The translations under genes were made by a program, and so were the position numbers. This document shows, in pieces, positions 23,901 to 37,840 of a DNA stretch of 64,000 bases. The DNA lies in NCBI RefSeq assembly GCF_051014445.1, contig NW_027488365.1, positions 5,394,001 to 5,458,000 of the forward strand, read 5' to 3'. The notes below the pieces were generated by a model that did no database searches, was not told the origin of the DNA, and saw only the letters and a list, made by a program, of their open reading frames with translations. Origin of the DNA: Colletes latitarsis. Taxonomy: Eukaryota; Arthropoda; Insecta; Hymenoptera; Colletidae. Each line of letters opens with the position of its first letter. Position 1 is the first letter of the stretch.

Positions 23901-25730
23901 TATCACGTAGTAATGAAGTACAACACTGAAACAGTCAATTAAACCTGGTTTCCATCAATATCTTAGAGGACAACGCAAGTTAGGTCTGGGATAGGTCTTG
24001 GACTTGCCCTCACCAGGCTCATACTTTCGCGTTTTTCACATACTTGTTGATCAGATCCTGGGTTTTTTCTGGCTTGGATCATGTAGTAGTGTGGTACCAC
24101 ACTGAAACAGTCCATTAAACCTGGTTTGGATCAATATTTTAGAGGATAACGCATGTTAGGTCTAGGTTAGGTCAGGGATTTTCACTCATCAGACTCATAC
24201 TTTCGCATTCTTCACATACTTGTTGAACGGATCCTGGGTTTTTTCTGGTTTGGATGACGTAGTAATGTGGGTCCACACTGAAACAATCAATTAAACCTGG
24301 TCTTGATAAATATTTTAGAGGATAACGCATGTTAGGTCTGGGATAGGTCTGGGATTTGGCCTCATCAGACTCATACTTTCGCACACTTCACATACTCGTT
24401 GAACAGATTCTGGGTTTTTTCTGGTTTGGATCACGTAGTAATGTGGTACCACACTGAAGCAGTCGATTAAACCTGGTTTCGATCAATATTTTAGAGGATA
24501 ACGCATGTTAGGTCTAGGTTAGGCCTGGGATTTTCACTCATCAGGCTCATACTTTCGCATTCTTCACATACTTGTTGAACGGATCCTGGGTTTTTTCTGG
24601 TTTGGATCACGTAGTAATGTAGGACCACACTGAAACAGTCAATTAAACCTGGTTTCGATCAATATTTTAGAGAATAATTCATGCTAGGTCTAGGTTAGGT
24701 CTGGGATTTGCTCTCATCAAGCTCATTCTTTCGCATATTTCTCATACTTGATGGCTAGATCCGGGGCTTTTTCTGGATTGCATCACGTAGTAATGAAGTA
24801 CAACACTGAAACAGTCAATTAAACCTGGTTTCCATCAATATCTTAGAGGACAACGCAAGTTAGGTCTGGGATAGGTCTGGGATTTTCACTCATCAGACTC
24901 ATACTTTCGCATTCCTCACATACTTGTTGAACTGATCCTGGGTTTTTTCTGGTTTGGATCACGTAGGAATGTGGTACCACACTGAAACAGTCGATTAAAC
25001 CTGGTTTCGATCAATATTTTAGAGGATAACGCCACTTAGGTCTGGGATAGGTCTGGGATTTGACCTCATCAGACTCATACTTTCGCACACTTCACATACC
25101 CGTTGAACAGATCCTGGGTTATTTTCTGGTTTGGATCACATAGTAATGTGGTACCACACTGAAACAGTCGATTAAACCAGGTTTCGATCAATATTTTAGA
25201 TTATAAATCATGTTAGGTCTAGGTTAGGCCTGGGGTTTTCATTTATCAGACTCATACTTTCGCATTTTTCACATACTTGTTGAACGGATCCTGGGCTTTT
25301 TCTGGATTGCATCACGTAGTAATGAAGTACAACACTGAAACAGTCAATTAAACCTGGTTTCCATCAATATCTTAGAGGACAACGCAAGTTAGGTCTGGGA
25401 TAGGTCTTGGACTTGCCCTCACCAGGCTCATACTTTCGCGTTTTTCACATACTTGTTGAACAGATCCTGGGTTTTTTCTGGTTTGGATCACGTAGTAGTG
25501 TGGTACCACACTGAAACAGTCCATTAAACCTGGTTTGGATCAATATTTTAGAGGATAACGCATGTTAGGTCTAGGTTAGGTCTGGGATTTTCACTCATCA
25601 GACTCATACTTTCGCATTCTTCACATACTTGTTGAACGGATCCTGGGTTTTTTCTGGTTTGGATCACGTAGTAATGTGGGTCCACACTGAAACAATGAAT
25701 TAAACATGGTCTTGATAAATATTTTAGAGG
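17998..25730. repeat. 46-monomer tandem duplication, unit 2 (two monomers shorter)
   Basis: Second copy of the 8098-bp unit, in direct tandem. It differs from unit 1 in two ways: about 650 bp (23466-24115) is replaced by sequence matching 21353-22003, and at 25287 two monomers are missing so that the offset drops to 7746 bp. Sequence after about 25730 still matches 17984 onward at the 7746-bp offset to about 26740, so a partial third copy follows. Confidence 0.8.
23466..24115. repeat. Conversion-like replacement tract inside unit 2
   Basis: Outside this tract unit 2 follows unit 1 at an offset of 8098 bp on both sides. Inside, it instead matches 21353-22003 (and 13254-13904), including the private TTTGCTTCTTCTGG (23884), GATCAGATCCTGGG and GGCTTGGATCATG (24072). 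Unit 1 at the corresponding place (15368-16017) carries different variants (TTCAACTAAACC, GCGTGTTAGG) that also occur at 27281-27325, so the unit 1 version looks ancestral. Register is kept on both sides, as expected for gene conversion. Confidence 0.72.
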
Positions 25731-26690
25731 ATAACGCATGTTAGGTCTGGGATAGGTCTGGGATTTGGCCTCATCAGACTCATACTTTCGCACACTTCAC
25801 ATACTCGTTGAACAGATTCTGGGTTTTTTCTGGTTTGGATCACGTAGTAATGTGGTACCACACTGAAGCAGTCGATTAAACCTGGTTTCGATCAATATTT
25901 TAGAGGATAACGCATGTTAGGTCTAGGTTAGGCCTGGGATTTTCACTCATCAGGCTCATACTTTCGCATTCTTCACATACTTGTTGAACGGATCCTGGGT
26001 TTTTTCTGGTTTGGATCACGTAGTAATGTAGGACCACACTGAAACAGTCAATTAAACCTGGTTTCGATCAATATTTTAGAGAATAATTCATGCTAGGTCT
26101 AGGTTAGGTCTGGGATTTGCTCTCATCAGGCTCATTCTTTCGCATATTTCTCATACTTGATGGCTAGATCCGGGGCTTTTTCTGGATTGCATCACGTAGT
26201 AATGAAGTACAACACTGAAACAGTCAATTAAACCTGGTTTCCATCAATATCTTAGAGGACAACGCAAGTTAGGTCTGGGATAGGTCTGGGATTTTCACTC
26301 ATCAGACTCATACTTTCGCATTCCTCACATACTTGTTGAACTGATCCTGGGGTTTTTCTGGTTTGGATCACGTAGGAATGTGGTACCACACTGAAACAGT
26401 CGATTAAACCTGGTTTCGATCAATATTTTAGAGGATAACGCCACTTAGGTCTGGGATAGGTCTGGGATTTGACCTCATCAGACTCATACTTTCGCACACT
26501 TCACATACCCGTTGAACAGATCCTGGGTTATTTTCTGGTTTGGATCACATAGTAATGTGGTACCACACTGAAACGGTCGATTAAACCAGGTTTCGATCAA
26601 TATTTTAGATTATAAATCATGTTAGGTCTAGGTTAGGCCTGGGGTTTTCATTTATCAGACTCATACTTTCGCATTTTTCACATACTTGTT
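24172..26690. repeat. 8-monomer local tandem repeat (1409 bp)
   Basis: Markers recur at 1409 bp (8 monomers plus 1): the minus-strand start codons at 24384 and 25793, and GCCACTTAGG at 25031 and 26440. The 1-bp excess matches one GGTTATTTTC monomer per unit. In unit 1 the equivalent spacing is 1761 bp (10 monomers), so two monomers were lost at 25287, inside the shared word GATCCTGGG. Confidence 0.75.
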
Positions 26691-29600
26691 GAACTGATCC
26701 TGGGTTTTTTCTGGTTTGGATCACGTAGGAATGTGGTACCACACTGAAACAGTCGATTAAACCTGGTTTCGATCAATATTTTAGATGATAACGCAAGTTA
26801 TGTCTGGGATAGGTCTGGGATTTGCCCTCATCAGACTGATACTTTCGCATTCTTCACATACTTGTTGAACGGATCCTGGGTTTTTTCTGGTTTGGAACAC
26901 GTAGTAATGTGGTACCACACTGAAACAGTCGATTAAACCTGGTTTCGATTAGTATTTTAGAGGATAACGCAAGATAAGTCTGGGATAGGTCTGGGATTTG
27001 ACCTCATCAGACTCATACTTTCGCGTTTTTCACATACTTGTTGAACAGATCCTGGGTTTTTTCTGGTTTGGATCACGTAGTAGTGTGGTACCACACTGAA
27101 ACAGTCCATTAAACCTGCTTGCGATCAATATTTTAGAGGATAACGCATGTTAGGTCTGGGTTAGGTCTAGGATTTGCCCTCATCAGGCTCATTCTTTCGC
27201 ATATTTCTCAAACATGATGGCTAGATCCTGGGCTTTTTCTGGATTGCATCACGTAGTAATGTGGTACCACACTGAAACATTCAACTAAACCTGGTCTTGA
27301 TAAATATTTTAGAGGATAACGCGTGTTAGGTCTGGGTTAGGTCTAGGATTTGCCCTCATCAGGCTCATACTTTCGCATATTTCTCATACTTCATGGCTAG
27401 ATCCTTTGCTTTTTCTGGATTGTATCACGTAGTAATGAAGTACAACACTGAAACAGTCAATTAAACCTGGTTTCCATCAATATCTTAGAGGACAACGCAA
27501 GTTAGGTCTGGGATAGGTCTTGGACTTGCCCTCACCAGGCTCATACTTTCGCGTTTTTCACATACTTGTTGAACAGATCCTGGGTTTTTTCTGGTTTGGA
27601 TCACGTAGTAGTGTGGTACCACACTGAAACAGTCCATTAAACCTGGTTTGGATCAATATTTTAGAGGAGAACGCATGTTAGGTCTAGGTTAGGTCTGGGA
27701 TTTTCACTCATCAGACTCATACTTTCGCATTTTTCACATACTTGTTGAACGGATCCTGGGTTTTTTCTGGTTTGGATCACGTAGTAATGTAGGACCACAC
27801 TGAAACAGTCAATTAAACCTGGTTTCGATCAATATTTTAGAGAATAATTCATGCTAAGTCTAGGTTAGGTCTGGGATTTGCTCTCATCAGGCTCATTCTT
27901 TCGCATATTTCTCATACATGATGGCTAGATCCTGGGCTTTTTCTGGATTGCATCACGTAGTAATGAAGTACAACACTGAAACAGTCAATTAAACCTGGTT
28001 TCCATCAATATCTTAGAGGACAACGCAAGTTAGGTCTGGGATAGGTCTGGGATTTTCACTCATCAGACTCATACTTTCGCATTCCTCACATACTTGTTGA
28101 ACTGATCCTGGGTTTTTTCTGGTTTGGATCACGTAGGAATGTGGTACCACACTGAAACAGTCGATTAAACCTGGTTTCGATCAATATTTTAGAGGATAAC
28201 GCAAGTTAGGTCTGGGATAGGTCTGGGATTTGACCTCATCAGACTCATACTTTCGCACACTTCACATACCCGTTGAACAGATCCTGGGTTATTTTCTGGT
28301 TTGGATCACATAGTAATGTGGTACCACACTGAAACAGTCGATTAAACCAGGTTTCGATCAATATTTCAGAGTATAACTCATGTTAGGTCTAGGTTAGGCC
28401 TGGGATTTTCATTTATCAGACTCATACTTTCGCATTCTTCACATACTTGTTGAACTGATCCTGGGTTTTTTCTGGTTTGGATCACGTAATAGTGTGGTAC
28501 CACACTGAAACAGTCCATTAAACCTGCTTGCGATCAATATTTTAGAGGATAACGCATGTTAGGTCTGGGTTAGGTCTAGGATTTGCCCTCATCAGGCTCA
28601 ATCTTTCGCATATATCTCAAACCTGATGGCTAGATCCTGGGCTTTTTCTGGATTGCATCACGTAGTAGTGTGGTACCACACTGAAACATTCAATTAAACC
28701 TGGTCTTGATAAATATTTTAGAGGATAACGCATGTTAGTTCTGGGTTAGGTCTAGGATTTGCCCTCATCAGGCTCATACTTTCGCATATTTCTCATACTT
28801 CATGGCTAGATCCTTTGCTTTTTCTGGATTGTATCACGTAGTAATGAAGTACAACACTGAAACAGTCAATTAAACCTGGTTTCCATCAATATCTTAGAGG
28901 ACAACGCAAGTTAGGTCTGGGATAGGTCTTGGACTTGCCCTCACCAGGCTCATACTTTCGCGTTTTTCACATACTTGTTGAACAGATCCTGGGTTTTCTC
29001 TGGTTTGGATCACGTAGTAGTGTGGTACCACACTGAAACAGTCCATTAAACCTGGTTTGGATCAATATTTTAGAGGATAACGCATGTTAGGTCTACGTTA
29101 GGTCTGGGATATTCACTCATCAGACTCATACTTTCGCATTCTTCACATACTTGTTGAGCGGATCCTGGGTTTTTTCTGGTTTGGATCACGTAGTAATGTA
29201 GGACCACACTGAAACAGTCAATTAAACCTGGTTTCGATCAATATTTTAGAGAATAATTCATGCTAGGTCTAGGTTAGGTCTGGGATTTGCTCTCATCAGG
29301 CTCATTCTTTCGCATATTTCACATACTTGATGGCTAGATCCGGGGCTTTTTCTGGATTGCATCACGTAGTAATGAAGTACAACACTGAAACAGTCAATTA
29401 AACCTGGTTTCCATCAATATCTTAGAGGACAACGCAAGTTTGGTCTGGGATAGGTCTGGGATTTTCACTCATCAGACTCATACTTTCGCATTCCTCACAT
29501 GCTTGTTGAACTGATCCTGGGTTTTTTCTGGTTTGGATCACGTAGGAATGTGGTACCACACTGAAACAGTCGATTAAACCTGGTTTCGATCAATATTTTA

Positions 29601-30180
29601 GAGGATAACGCAAGTTAGGTCTGGGATAGGTCTGGGATTTGACCTCATCAGACTCATACTTTCGCACACTTCACATACCCGTTGAACAGATCCTGGGTTA
29701 TTTTCTGGTTTGGATCACATAGTAATGTGGTACCACACTGAAACAGTCGATTAAACCAGGTTTCGATCAATATTTTAGAGTATAACTCATGTTAGGTCTA
29801 GGTTAGGCCTGGGATTTTCATTTATCAGACTCATCCTTTCGCATTCTTCACATACTTGTGGAACTGATCCTGGGTTTTTTCTGGTTTGGATCACGTAGGA
29901 ATGGGGTACCACACTGAAACAGTCGATTAAACCTGGTTTCGATCAATATTTTAGATGATAACGCAAGTTATGTCTGGGATAGGTCTGGGATTTGCCCTCA
30001 TCAGACTGATACTTTCGCATTCTTCACATACTTGTTGAACGGATCCTGGGTTTTTTCTGGTTTGGATCACGTAGTAATGTGGTACCACACTGAAACAGTC
30101 GATTAAACCTGGTTTCGATTAGTATTTTAGAGGATAACGCAAGATAAGTCTGGGATAGGTCTGGGATTTGACCTCATCAG
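25290..30180. repeat. Mosaic satellite block between the large duplications
   Basis: Monomers here are rearranged copies of types seen to the left. 26990-27680 matches 15370-16060 at 11620 bp (66 monomers plus 4), with shared rare TCAACTAAACC and GCGTGTTAGG. 28731 repeats the CATGTTAGTTCTGGG variant of 9541. No monomer of another family, gene or mobile element is seen. Confidence 0.75.
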
Positions 30181-31065
30181 ACTCATACTTTCGCGTTTTT
30201 CACATACTCGTTGAACAGATCCTGGGTTATTTTCTGGTTTGGATCACATAGTAATGTGGTACCACACTGAAACAGTCGATTAAACCAGGTTTGGATGAAT
30301 ATTTTAGAGGATAACGCATGTTAGGTCTAGGTTAGCCCTGGGATTATCACTCATCAGACTCATACTTTCGCATCCCTCACATACTTGTTGAACTGATCCT
30401 GGGTATTTCTGGTTGGGATCACGTAGTAATGTGGTACCACACTGAAACAGCCGATTAAACCTGGTTTCGATCAATATTTTAGAGGATAACGCAAGTTAGG
30501 TCTGGGATAGGTCTGGGATTTGACCTCATCAGACTCATACTTTCGCACACTTCACATACTCGTTGAACAGATCCTGGGTTATTTTCTGGTTTGGATCACA
30601 TAGTAATGTGGTACCACACTGAAACAGTCGATTAAACCAGGTTTGGATGAATATTTTAGAGGATAACGCATGTTAGGTCTAGGTTAGCCCTGGGATTATC
30701 ACTCATCAGACTCATACTTTCGCATTCTTCACATACTTGTTGAACGGATCCTGGGTTTTTTCTGGTTTGGATCACGAAGTAATGTGGGACCACACTGAAA
30801 CAGTCAATTAAACCTGGTTTCGACCAATATTTTAGAGAATAATTCATGTTAGGTCTAGGTTAGGTCTGGGATTTGCTCTCATCAGGCTCATTCTTTCGCA
30901 TATTTCTCATACTTGATGGCTAGATCCTGGGCTTTTACTGGATTGCATCACGTAGTAATGAAGTACAGCACTGAAACGGTCAATTAAACCTGGATTGGAT
31001 CAATATTTTAGAGGACAACGCAAGTTAGGTCTGGGATAGGTCTGGGACTTGCCCTCACCAGGCTC
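30180..31065. repeat. 9-monomer block resembling part of the 18-mer unit
   Basis: 30180-31065 matches 31767-32652 at an offset of 1587 bp (9 monomers plus 3). Shared rare features are GGTTTGGATGAATATT, TTAGCCCTGGGATTATCAC, GCATCCCTCACATAC, CTGGTTGGGATCACG and GATCACGAAGTAATG. This copy has its own differences, such as a 1-bp deletion in the T tract at 30404. It may be a precursor or a displaced relic of the adjoining higher-order repeat. Confidence 0.75.
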
Positions 31066-31500
31066 ATACTTTCGCGTTTTTCACATACTTGTTGAACAGA
31101 TCCTGGGTTTTTTCTGGTTTGGATCACGTAGTAGTGTGGTACCACACTGAAACAGTCCATTAAACCTGCTTGCGATCAATATTTTAGAGGATAACGCATG
31201 TTAGGTCTGGGTTAGGTCTAGGATTTGCCCTCATCAGGCTCATACTTTCGCATATTTCTCATACTTCATGGCTAGATCCTTTGCTTTTTCTGGATTGTAT
31301 CACGTAGTAATGAAGTACAACACTGAAACAGTCAATTAAACCTGGTTTTCATCAATATCTTAGAGGACAACGCAAGTTAGGTCTTGGATAGGTCTGGGAT
31401 TTGACCTCATCAGACTCATACTTTCGCACACTTCAGATACTCGTTGAACAGATCCTGGGTTATTTTCTGGTTTGGATCACATAGTAATGTGGTACCACAC

Positions 31501-34500
31501 TGAAACAGTCCATTTAACCTGGTTTGGATCAATATTTTAGAGAATAGCGCATGTTAGGTCTAGGTTAGGTCTGGGATTTTCACTCATCAGACTCATACTT
31601 TCGCATTCTTCACATACTTGTTGAACGGATCCTGGGTTTTTTCTGGTTTGGATCACGTAGTAATGTGGGACCACACTGAAACAGTCAATTAAACCTGGTT
31701 TCGATCAATATTTTAGAGGATAACGCAAGTTAGGTCTGGGATAGGTCTGGGATTTGACCTCATCAGACTCATACTTTCGCACACTAAACATACTCGTTGA
31801 ACAGATCCTGGGTTATTTTCTGGTTTGGATCACATAGTAATGTGGTACCACACTGAAACAGTCGATTAAACCAGGTTTGGATGAATATTTTAGAGGATAA
31901 CGCATGTTAGGTCTAGGTTAGCCCTGGGATTATCACTCATCAGACTCATACTTTCGCATCCCTCACATACTTGTTGAACTGATCCTGGGTTTTTTCTGGT
32001 TGGGATCACGTAGTAATGTGGTACCACACTGAAACAGCCGATTAAACCTGGTTTCGATCAATATTTTAGAGGATAACGCAAGTTAGGTCTTGGATAGGTC
32101 TGGGATTTGACCTCATCAGACTCATACTTTCGCACACTTCAGATACTCGTTGAACAGATCCTGGGTTATTTTCTGGTTTGGATCACATAGTAATGTGGTA
32201 CCACACTGAAACAGTCGATTAAACCAGGTTTGGATCAATATTTTAGAGGATAACGCATGTTAGGTCTAGGTTAGCCCTGGGATTATCACTCATCAGACTC
32301 ATACTTTCGCATTCTTCACATACTTGTTGAACGGATCCTGGGTTTTTTCTGGTTTGGATCACGAAGTAATGTGGGACCACACTGAAACAGTCAATTAAAC
32401 CTGGTTTCGACCAATATTTTAGAGAATAATTCATGTTAGGTCTAGGTTAGGTCTGGGATTTGCTCTCATCAGGCTCATTCTTTCGCATATTTCTCATACT
32501 TGATGGCTAGATCCTGGGCTTTTTCTGGATTGCATCACGTAGTAATGAAGTACAGCACTGAAACAGTCAATTAAACCTGGTTTGGATCAATATCTTAGAG
32601 GACAACGCAAGTTAGGTCTGGGATAGGTCTGGGACTTGCCCTCATCAGGCTCATACTTTCGCGTTTTTCACATACTTGTTGAACAGATCCTGGGTTTTTT
32701 CTGGTTTGGATCACGTAGTAGTGTGGTACCACACTGAAACATTCCATTAAACCTGGTTTGGATCAATATTTTAGAGGATAACGCATGTTAGGTCTAGGTT
32801 AGGTCGGGGATTTTCACTCATCAGACTGATACTTTCGCATTCTTCACATACTTGTTGAACGGATCCTGGGTTTTTTCTGGTTTGGATCACGTAGTAATGT
32901 GGTACCACACTGAAACTGTTGAATAAACCTGGTTTCGATCAGTATTTTAGAGGATAACGCAAGATAAGTCTGGGATAGGTCTGGGATTTGACCTCATCAG
33001 ACTCATACTTTCGCGTTTTTCACATACTTGTTGAACAGATCCTGGGTTTTTTCTGGTTTGGATCACGTAGTAGTGTGGTACCACACTGAAACAGTCCATT
33101 AAACCTCCTTGCGATCAATATTTTAGAGGATAATGCATGTTAGGTCTAGGTTAGGCCTGGGATTTTCACTCATCAGCCTCATACTTTCGCATTCTTCACA
33201 TACTTGTTGAACGGATCCTGGGTTTTTTCTGGTTTGGATCACATAGTAATGTGGTACCACACTGAAACAGTCGATTAAACCAGGTTTGGATGAATATTTT
33301 AGAGGATAACGCATGTTAGGTCTAGGTTAGCCCTGGGATTATCACTCATCAGACTCATACTTTCGCATTCTTCACATACTTGTTGAACGGATCCTGGGTT
33401 TTTTCTGGTTTGGATCACGAAGTAATGTGGGACCACACTGAAACAGTCAATTAAACCTGGTTTCGACCAATATTTTAGAGAATAATTCATGTTAGGTCTA
33501 GGTTAGGTCTGGGATTTGCTCTCATCAGGCTCATTCTTTCGCATATTTCTCATACTTGATGGCTAGATCCTGGGCTTTTTCTGGATTGCATCACGTAGTA
33601 ATGAAGTACAGCACTGAAACGGTCAATTAAACCTGGATTGGATCAATATTTTAGAGGACAACGCAAGTTAGGTCTGGGATAGGTCTGGGACTTGCCCTCA
33701 CCAGGCTCATACTTTCGCGTTTTTCACATACTTGTTGAACAGATCCTGGGTTTTTTCTGGTTTAGATCACGTAGTAGTGTGGTACCACACTGAAACTGTC
33801 GAATAAACCTGGTTTCGATCAGTATTTTAGAGGATAACGCAAGATAAGTCTGGGATAGGTCTGGGATTTGACCTCATCAGACTCATACTTTCGCGTTTTT
33901 CACATACTTGTTGAACAGATCCTGGGTTTTTTCTGGTTTGGATCACGTAGTAGTGTGGTACCACACTGAAACAGTCCATTAAACCTGCTTGCGATCAATA
34001 TTTTAGAGGATAACGCATGTTAGGTCTGGGTTAGGTCTAGGATTTGCCCTCATCAGGCTCATACTTTCGCATATTTCTCATACTTCATGGCTAGATCCTT
34101 TGCTTTTTCTGGATTGTATCACGTAGTAATGAAGTACAACACTGAAACAGTCAATTAAACCTGGTTTTCATCAATATCTTAGAGGACAACGCAAGTTAGG
34201 TCTGGGATAGGTCTTGGACTTGCCCTCACCAGGCTCATACTTTCGCGTTTTTCACATACTTGTTGAACAGATCCTGGGTTTTTTCTGGTTTGGATCACGT
34301 AGTAGTGTGGTACCACACTGAAACAGTCCATTTAACCTGGTTTGGATCAATATTTTAGAGAATAACGCATGTTAGGTCTAGGTTAGGTCTGGGATTTTCA
34401 CTCATCAGACTCATACTTTCGCATTCTTCACATACTTGTTGAACGGATCCTGGGTTTTTCCTGGTTTGGATCACGTAGTAATGTGGGTCCACACTGAAAC

Positions 34501-34670
34501 AATCAATTAAACCTGGTCTTGATAAATATTTTAGAGGATAACGCATGTTAGGTCTGGGATAGGTCTTGGACTTGCCCTCACCAGGCTCATACTTTCGCGT
34601 TTTTCACATACTTGTTGAACAGATCCTGGGTTTTTTCTGGTTTGGATCACGTAGTAGTGTGGTACCACAT
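31501..34670. repeat. 18-monomer higher-order repeat, unit 1 (3170 bp)
   Basis: First complete copy of an 18-monomer unit. The 3170-bp length equals 18 x 176 plus 2, and the two extra bases come from two monomers with GGTTATTTTC (about 31811 and 32166). Markers within the unit include AGAATAGCGC (31540), GATTATCAC, GATCACGAAG, TAAACCTCCTTGCG (33103) and CATCAGCCTC. Private differences from later units include CACACTAAACATAC at 31781. Confidence 0.9.
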
Positions 34671-37600
34671 TGAAACAGTCCATTTAACCTGGTTTGGATC
34701 AATATTTTAGAGAATAGCGCATGTTAGGTCTAGGTTAGGTCTGGGATTTTCACTCATCAGACTCATACTTTCGCATTCTTCACATACTTGTTGAACGGAT
34801 CCTGGGTTTTTTCTGGTTTGGATCACGTAGTAATGTGGGACCACACTGAAACAGTCAATTAAACCTGGTTTCGATCAATATTTTAGAGGATAACGCAAGT
34901 TAGGTCTGGGATAGGTCTGGGATTTGACCTCATCAGACTCATACTTTCGCACACTTCACATACTCGTTGAACAGATCCTGGGTTATTTTCTGATTTGGAT
35001 CACATAGTAATGTGGTACCACACTGAAACAGTCGATTAAACCAGGTTTGGATGAATATTTTAGAGGATAACGCATGTTAGGTCTAGGTTAGCCCTGGGAT
35101 TATCACTCATCAGACTCATACTTTCGCATCCCTCACATACTTGTTGAACTGATCCTGGGTTTTTTCTGGTTGGGATCACGTAGTAATGTGGTACCACACT
35201 GAAACAGCCGATTAAACCTGGTTTCGATCAATATTTTAGAGGATAACGCAAGTTAGGTCTTGGATAGGTCTGGGATTTGACCTCATCAGACTCATACTTT
35301 CGCACACTTCAGATACTCGTTGAACAGATCCTGGGTTATTTTCTGGTTTGGATCACATAGTAATGTGGTACCACACTGAAACAGTCGATTAAACCAGGTT
35401 TGGATCAATATTTTAGAGGATAACGCATGTTAGGTCTAGGTTAGCCCTGGGATTATCACTCATCAGACTCATACTTTCGCATTCTTCACATACTTGTTGA
35501 ACGGATCCTGGGTTTTTTCTGGTTTGGATCACGAAGTAATGTGGGACCACACTGAAACAGTCAATTAAACCTGGTTTCGACCAATATTTTAGAGAATAAT
35601 TCATGTTAGGTCTAGGTTAGGTCTGGGATTTGCTCTCATCAGGCTCATTCTTTCGCATATTTCTCATACTTGATGGCTAGATCCTGGGCTTTTTCTGGAT
35701 TGCATCACGTAGTAATGAAGTACAGCACTGAAACAGTCAATTAAACCTGGTTTGGATCAATATCTTAGAGGACAACGCAAGTTAGGTCTGGGATAGGTCT
35801 GGGACTTGCCCTCATCAGGCTCATACTTTCGCGTTTTTCACATACTTGTTGAACAGATCCTGGGTTTTTTCTGGTTTGGATCACGTAGTAGTGTGGTACC
35901 ACACTGAAACATTCCATTAAACCTGGTTTGGATCAATATTTTAGAGGATAACGCATGTTAGGTCTAGGTTAGGTCGGGGATTTTCACTCATCAGACTGAT
36001 ACTTTCGCATTCTTCACATACTTGTTGAACGGATCCTGGGTTTTTTCTGGTTTGGATCACGTAGTAATGTGGTACCACACTGAAACTGTTGAATAAACCT
36101 GGTTTCGATCAGTATTTTAGAGGATAACGCAAGATAAGTCTGGGATAGGTCTGGGATTTGACCTCATCAGACTCATACTTTCGCGTTTTTCACATACTTG
36201 TTGAACAGATCCTGGGTTTTTTCTGGTTTGGATCACGTAGTAGTGTGGTACCACACTGAAACAGTCCATTAAACCTCCTTGCGATCAATATTTTAGAGGA
36301 TAATGCATGTTAGGTCTAGGTTAGGCCTGGGATTTTCACTCATCAGCCTCATACTTTCGCATTCTTCACATACTTGTTGAACGGATCCTGGGTTTTTTCT
36401 GGTTTGGATCACATAGTAATGTGGTACCACACTGAAACAGTCGATTAAACCAGGTTTGGATGAATATTTTAGAGGATAACGCATGTTAGGTCTAGGTTAG
36501 CCCTGGGATTATCACTCATCAGACTCATACTTTCGCATTCTTCACATACTTGTTGAACGGATCCTGGGTTTTTTCTGGTTTGGATCACGAAGTAATGTGG
36601 GACCACACTGAAACAGTCAATTAAACCTGGTTTCGACCAATATTTTAGAGAATAATTCATGTTAGGTCTAGGTTAGGTCTGGGATTTGCTCTCATCAGGC
36701 TCATTCTTTCGCATATTTCTCATACTTGATGGCTAGATCCTGGGCTTTTTCTGGATTGCATCACGTAGTAATGAAGTACAGCACTGAAACGGTCAATTAA
36801 ACCTGGATTGGATCAATATTTTAGAGGACAACGCAAGTTAGGTCTGGGATAGGTCTGGGACTTGCCCTCACCAGGCTCATACTTTCGCGTTTTTCACATA
36901 CTTGTTGAACAGATCCTGGGTTTTTTCTGGTTTAGATCACGTAGTAGTGTGGTACCACACTGAAACTGTCGAATAAACCTGGTTTCGATCAGTATTTTAG
37001 AGGATAACGCAAGATAAGTCTGGGATAGGTCTGGGATTTGACCTCATCAGACTCATACTTTCGCGTTTTTCACATACTTGTTGAACAGATCCTGGGTTTT
37101 TTCTGGTTTGGATCACGTAGTAGTGTGGTACCACACTGAAACAGTCCATTAAACCTGCTTGCGATCAATATTTTAGAGGATAACGCATGTTAGGTCTGGG
37201 TTAGGTCTAGGATTTGCCCTCATCAGGCTCATACTTTCGCATATTTCTCATACTTCATGGCTAGATCCTTTGCTTTTTCTGGATTGTATCACGTAGTAAT
37301 GAAGTACAACACTGAAACAGTCAATTAAACCTGGTTTTCATCAATATCTTAGAGGACAACGCAAGTTAGGTCTGGGATAGGTCTTGGACTTGCCCTCACC
37401 AGGCTCATACTTTCGCGTTTTTCACATACTTGTTGAACAGATCCTGGGTTTTTTCTGGTTTGGATCACGTAGTAGTGTGGTACCACACTGAAACAGTCCA
37501 TTTAACCTGGTTTGGATCAATATTTTAGAGAATAACGCATGTTAGGTCTAGGTTAGGTCTGGGATTTTCACTCATCAGACTCATACTTTCGCATTCTTCA

Positions 37601-37840
37601 CATACTTGTTGAACGGATCCTGGGTTTTTCCTGGTTTGGATCACGTAGTAATGTGGGTCCACACTGAAACAATCAATTAAACCTGGTCTTGATAAATATT
37701 TTAGAGGATAACGCATGTTAGGTCTGGGATAGGTCTTGGACTTGCCCTCACCAGGCTCATACTTTCGCGTTTTTCACATACTTGTTGAACAGATCCTGGG
37801 TTTTTTCTGGTTTGGATCACGTAGTAGTGTGGTACCACAT
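34671..37840. repeat. 18-monomer higher-order repeat, unit 2
   Basis: Direct tandem copy of the preceding unit at exactly 3170 bp. It carries GGTTATTTTCTGATTTGG near 34981, a G-to-A change absent from unit 1 but present in units 3 and 4, so units 2-4 share a more recent ancestor. Apart from such single changes the copy appears identical by eye. Confidence 0.9.
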
